From contig JAJRTT010000394.1 of assembly GCA_024278155.1 (NCBI GenBank), positions 1-7,224 on the forward strand: DNA of 7,224 nucleotides, in the 5' to 3' direction. Under the pieces are notes generated by a model. The model made no database searches, had not been told where the DNA came from, and saw nothing but the letters and a program-made list of their open reading frames with translations. This document shows, piece by piece, positions 6,252 to 7,224 of this stretch (positions are counted from its first letter, which is position 1; every line of letters begins with the position of its first letter). This stretch comes from Bacteroidota bacterium. Its GTDB lineage: Bacteria; Bacteroidota; Bacteroidia; Bacteroidales; JAADJA01. The position numbers were made by a program, and so were the translations under genes.

Positions 6252-6567
6252 GAAGGAACCAATTCGTGATAAAGAGCAAATTTTGTCAATGATATTGAAC
6301 AATCAGGATAAGATTAGGGATTTTGGTGTTTCTAAAATAGGCTTATTTGGTTCATTTGTACGAAATGAGCAAAATGAGGGATCTGATATTGATTTGATTG
6401 TCCAATTTGAACAAGGAAAAAAAAGCTATTTGAAATTTATCAATTTGTCTGATTATTTAGAGAAGTTATTTGATAAAAAAGTTGATCTTTTAACTGAAAA
6501 AGCAATTAGCCCTTTTATGAAATCAAAAATTAAAGAGGAAGCAATTTATGTCTCGATCAGTAATTGA
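6250..6567 (+). CDS. mntA: MNT-type nucleotidyltransferase antitoxin (MntA)
   Basis: This 105-residue protein is a minimal nucleotidyltransferase. The signature GLFGSFVRNE (31-40, with Gly34-Ser35) is followed by GSDIDLIVQF (44-53, Asp46 and Asp48), and a third acidic residue, Asp79, lies in KKVDLL. These are the nucleotide- and metal-binding positions of the family. In characterised MntA-HepT systems, MntA neutralises the HEPN toxin by transferring AMP to a tyrosine of its RX4HXY motif. The gene overlaps the downstream hepT by 20 nt, the standard arrangement for this pair. The DNA is visibly more AT-rich than ligA or the glycosyltransferase gene, suggesting acquisition by transfer. The ATG at 6250 follows a promoter box by 5 nt; a later ATG at codon 14 would remove a non-conserved tail only. 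Confidence 0.93.
   Translation: MKEPIRDKEQILSMILNNQDKIRDFGVSKIGLFGSFVRNEQNEGSDIDLIVQFEQGKKSYLKFINLSDYLEKLFDKKVDLLTEKAISPFMKSKIKEEAIYVSISN
6534..6539 (+). promoter_or_regulatory. Ribosome binding site of hepT
   Basis: AGAGGA lies inside the end of mntA, 8 nt before the hepT ATG. It stands out because the other genes here lack a Shine-Dalgarno sequence, and it supports the 6548 start and coupled translation across the 20-nt overlap. Confidence 0.5.
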
Positions 6568-6907
6568 ATACTTTGAGCATATAAGAAAGGAACTGGAATT
6601 CCTTTTAACTAATTCAAAAGGATTAGATCCTGATGTGTTTTATGATGATGAGGTATTGAAGAGGGCATTTTCGAGAAGTCTGGAAATTGTGGGTGAAGCT
6701 GTAAAGAACATTCCGGAAGATTTAAGGCTTGAATATCCCGAAGTTGAGTGGCGGGCAATGGCAGGAATGAGGGATAAATTAATCCATCATTATTTTGGTG
6801 TTGATTATGAACTGGTTTGGGATATTATTGAAAATGAATTGGAGGAATTGAATTTTCAGATAACGAATATCATAAAAATGGAACAGGACAAATTAACCAT
6901 GCTTTAA
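6548..6907 (+). CDS. hepT: HEPN-domain RNase toxin (HepT, DUF86 family)
   Basis: This 119-residue, mostly helical protein carries the HEPN active-site motif RX4HXY as RDKLIHHY (Arg75, His80, Tyr82), followed by FGVDYELVW, the usual continuation in DUF86 proteins. Related HEPN toxins act as dimeric RNases that cleave cellular RNA and stop growth. Tyr82 is at the position AMPylated by MntA in studied systems, and both Tyr82 and the catalytic Arg and His are intact, so toxin and antitoxin both look functional. The gene starts within the 3' end of mntA and ends 21 nt before the right 20-nt repeat. Its function could be stress response, phage defence or element maintenance; the sequence does not decide among these. 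Confidence 0.94.
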   Translation: MSRSVIEYFEHIRKELEFLLTNSKGLDPDVFYDDEVLKRAFSRSLEIVGEAVKNIPEDLRLEYPEVEWRAMAGMRDKLIHHYFGVDYELVWDIIENELEELNFQITNIIKMEQDKLTML

Positions 6908-6928
6908 TAGAAGTCCCCTTAATAAACA

Positions 6929-6948
6929 TGGATGCTTGTTTCATCGCA
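6929..6948. repeat. 20-nt direct repeat, right flank of the toxin-antitoxin cassette
   Basis: TGGATGCTTGTTTCATCGCA is the partner of 6176-6195 (17 of 20 identical, same orientation). It starts 21 nt after the hepT stop and lies 28 nt before copy B of the 36-nt repeat. Confidence 0.65.
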
Positions 6949-6976
6949 TTGAAAAGCCCCGTCTCATCAGTCTTTC

Positions 6977-7012
6977 CCTCGTTTCCGCCAAAGTCCGACA
7001 AGTGCAACGAGG
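6977..7012. repeat. REP-like dispersed repeat, copy B
   Basis: This copy differs from copy A at three positions. One difference turns the T·G pair of the terminal stem into T-A, so CCTCGTT (6977-6983) pairs perfectly with AACGAGG (7006-7012). It lies 57 nt upstream of the relic transposase ATG, the position where REP sequences flank REP-associated transposase genes. Confidence 0.8.
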
Positions 7013-7057
7013 ATACACCTAAACATAGCAATTGAAATACGGGAAACAAAAAGGTTA

Positions 7058-7065
7058 TATCTTTG
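7058..7065 (+). promoter_or_regulatory. -7 promoter box before the transposase relic
   Basis: TATCTTTG fits TAnnTTTG and ends 4 nt before the ATG at 7070. This is the same geometry as the boxes before the PPTase and mntA genes. Confidence 0.45.
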
Positions 7066-7069
7066 AGCT

Positions 7070-7224
7070 ATGTCAGGAGATAGATATACCATCCGGGATT
7101 TTAAGAAGTTTACCGCGAAAAGGATCATAAACATGATTGAGCGGGGGATTAAAGCGAAATGAGCATTTCGGATTAATGATGACAACCATGCTGTTTATAT
7201 TGGGGAACTTGACACAGCTTTAGC
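7070..7224 (+). pseudogene. Decayed REP-associated tyrosine transposase (Y1/HUH), cut by window end
   Basis: The frame from the ATG at 7070 reads MSGDRYTI, then RDFKKFTAKRIINMIERG, then an in-frame TGA at 7160-7162, and continues in the same frame with FRINDDNHAVYIGELDTA to the window end. RDFKKFTAK and DNHAVYIG resemble conserved blocks in the C-terminal half of Bacteroidota REP-associated (RayT-like) transposases. In intact relatives, as I recall them, these blocks are some 40 residues apart and are preceded by an HUH-containing N-terminal half; here the first block starts within 10 residues of the ATG and the second follows after about 25. So the HUH region and a central segment are deleted, and a stop has been gained. 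The MSGDRYTI start may be the original N-terminus joined to the middle by deletion. The rest lies outside the window. Confidence 0.65.

Noticed and set aside
6967..7185. 72-codon minus-strand open frame
   Set aside because: It is antisense to the transposase relic and includes repeat copy B.

Overview
The window looks like a chromosomal piece from a member of the Bacteroidota. The reasons are the promoter-like TAnnTTTG boxes just upstream of several starts, the near absence of Shine-Dalgarno sequences, A-rich leaders, moderate GC, the protein sequence styles, and several dispersed hairpin repeats of a kind I associate from memory with this phylum. A finer placement is not supported from sequence alone.

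Layout from left to right. Positions 1-281 hold a tandem array of an 83-bp hairpin-forming unit. It abuts the stop codon of a minus-strand, two-gene operon made of a Sfp-type 4'-phosphopantetheinyl transferase (first gene) and a patatin-like phospholipase (second gene, starting 1 nt after the first stops). A divergent intergenic region (1834-2041) with nested inverted repeats separates this operon from a plus-strand multi-pass membrane glycosyltransferase of the GT-C fold, most like the GT22/Alg9 type. A 383-nt hairpin-rich stretch (3566-3948) with imperfect terminal inverted repeats follows, possibly a small non-coding element. Next comes a complete NAD+-dependent DNA ligase, ligA (3949-5994).

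The right end is accessory in character. An AT-rich MNT/HEPN toxin-antitoxin pair (mntA-hepT, 6250-6907, overlapping by 20 nt) is bracketed by two nested pairs of direct repeats, a 20-nt pair (17/20) and a 36-nt pair (33/36) with complementary ends. Immediately after the right-hand 36-nt copy lies a decayed REP-type (Y1/HUH) transposase with an in-frame stop and missing segments. The 36-nt repeat could therefore be the REP-like sequence once mobilised by that transposase family.

The housekeeping genes do not form one pathway. The PPTase probably activates carrier proteins and the patatin hydrolyses acyl esters, so a lipid or carrier-linked role for that operon is possible but inferred. The best leads for follow-up are the hairpin array in the 3' region of the patatin transcript, the MITE-like element upstream of ligA, and the repeat-bracketed toxin-antitoxin cassette beside the transposase relic.
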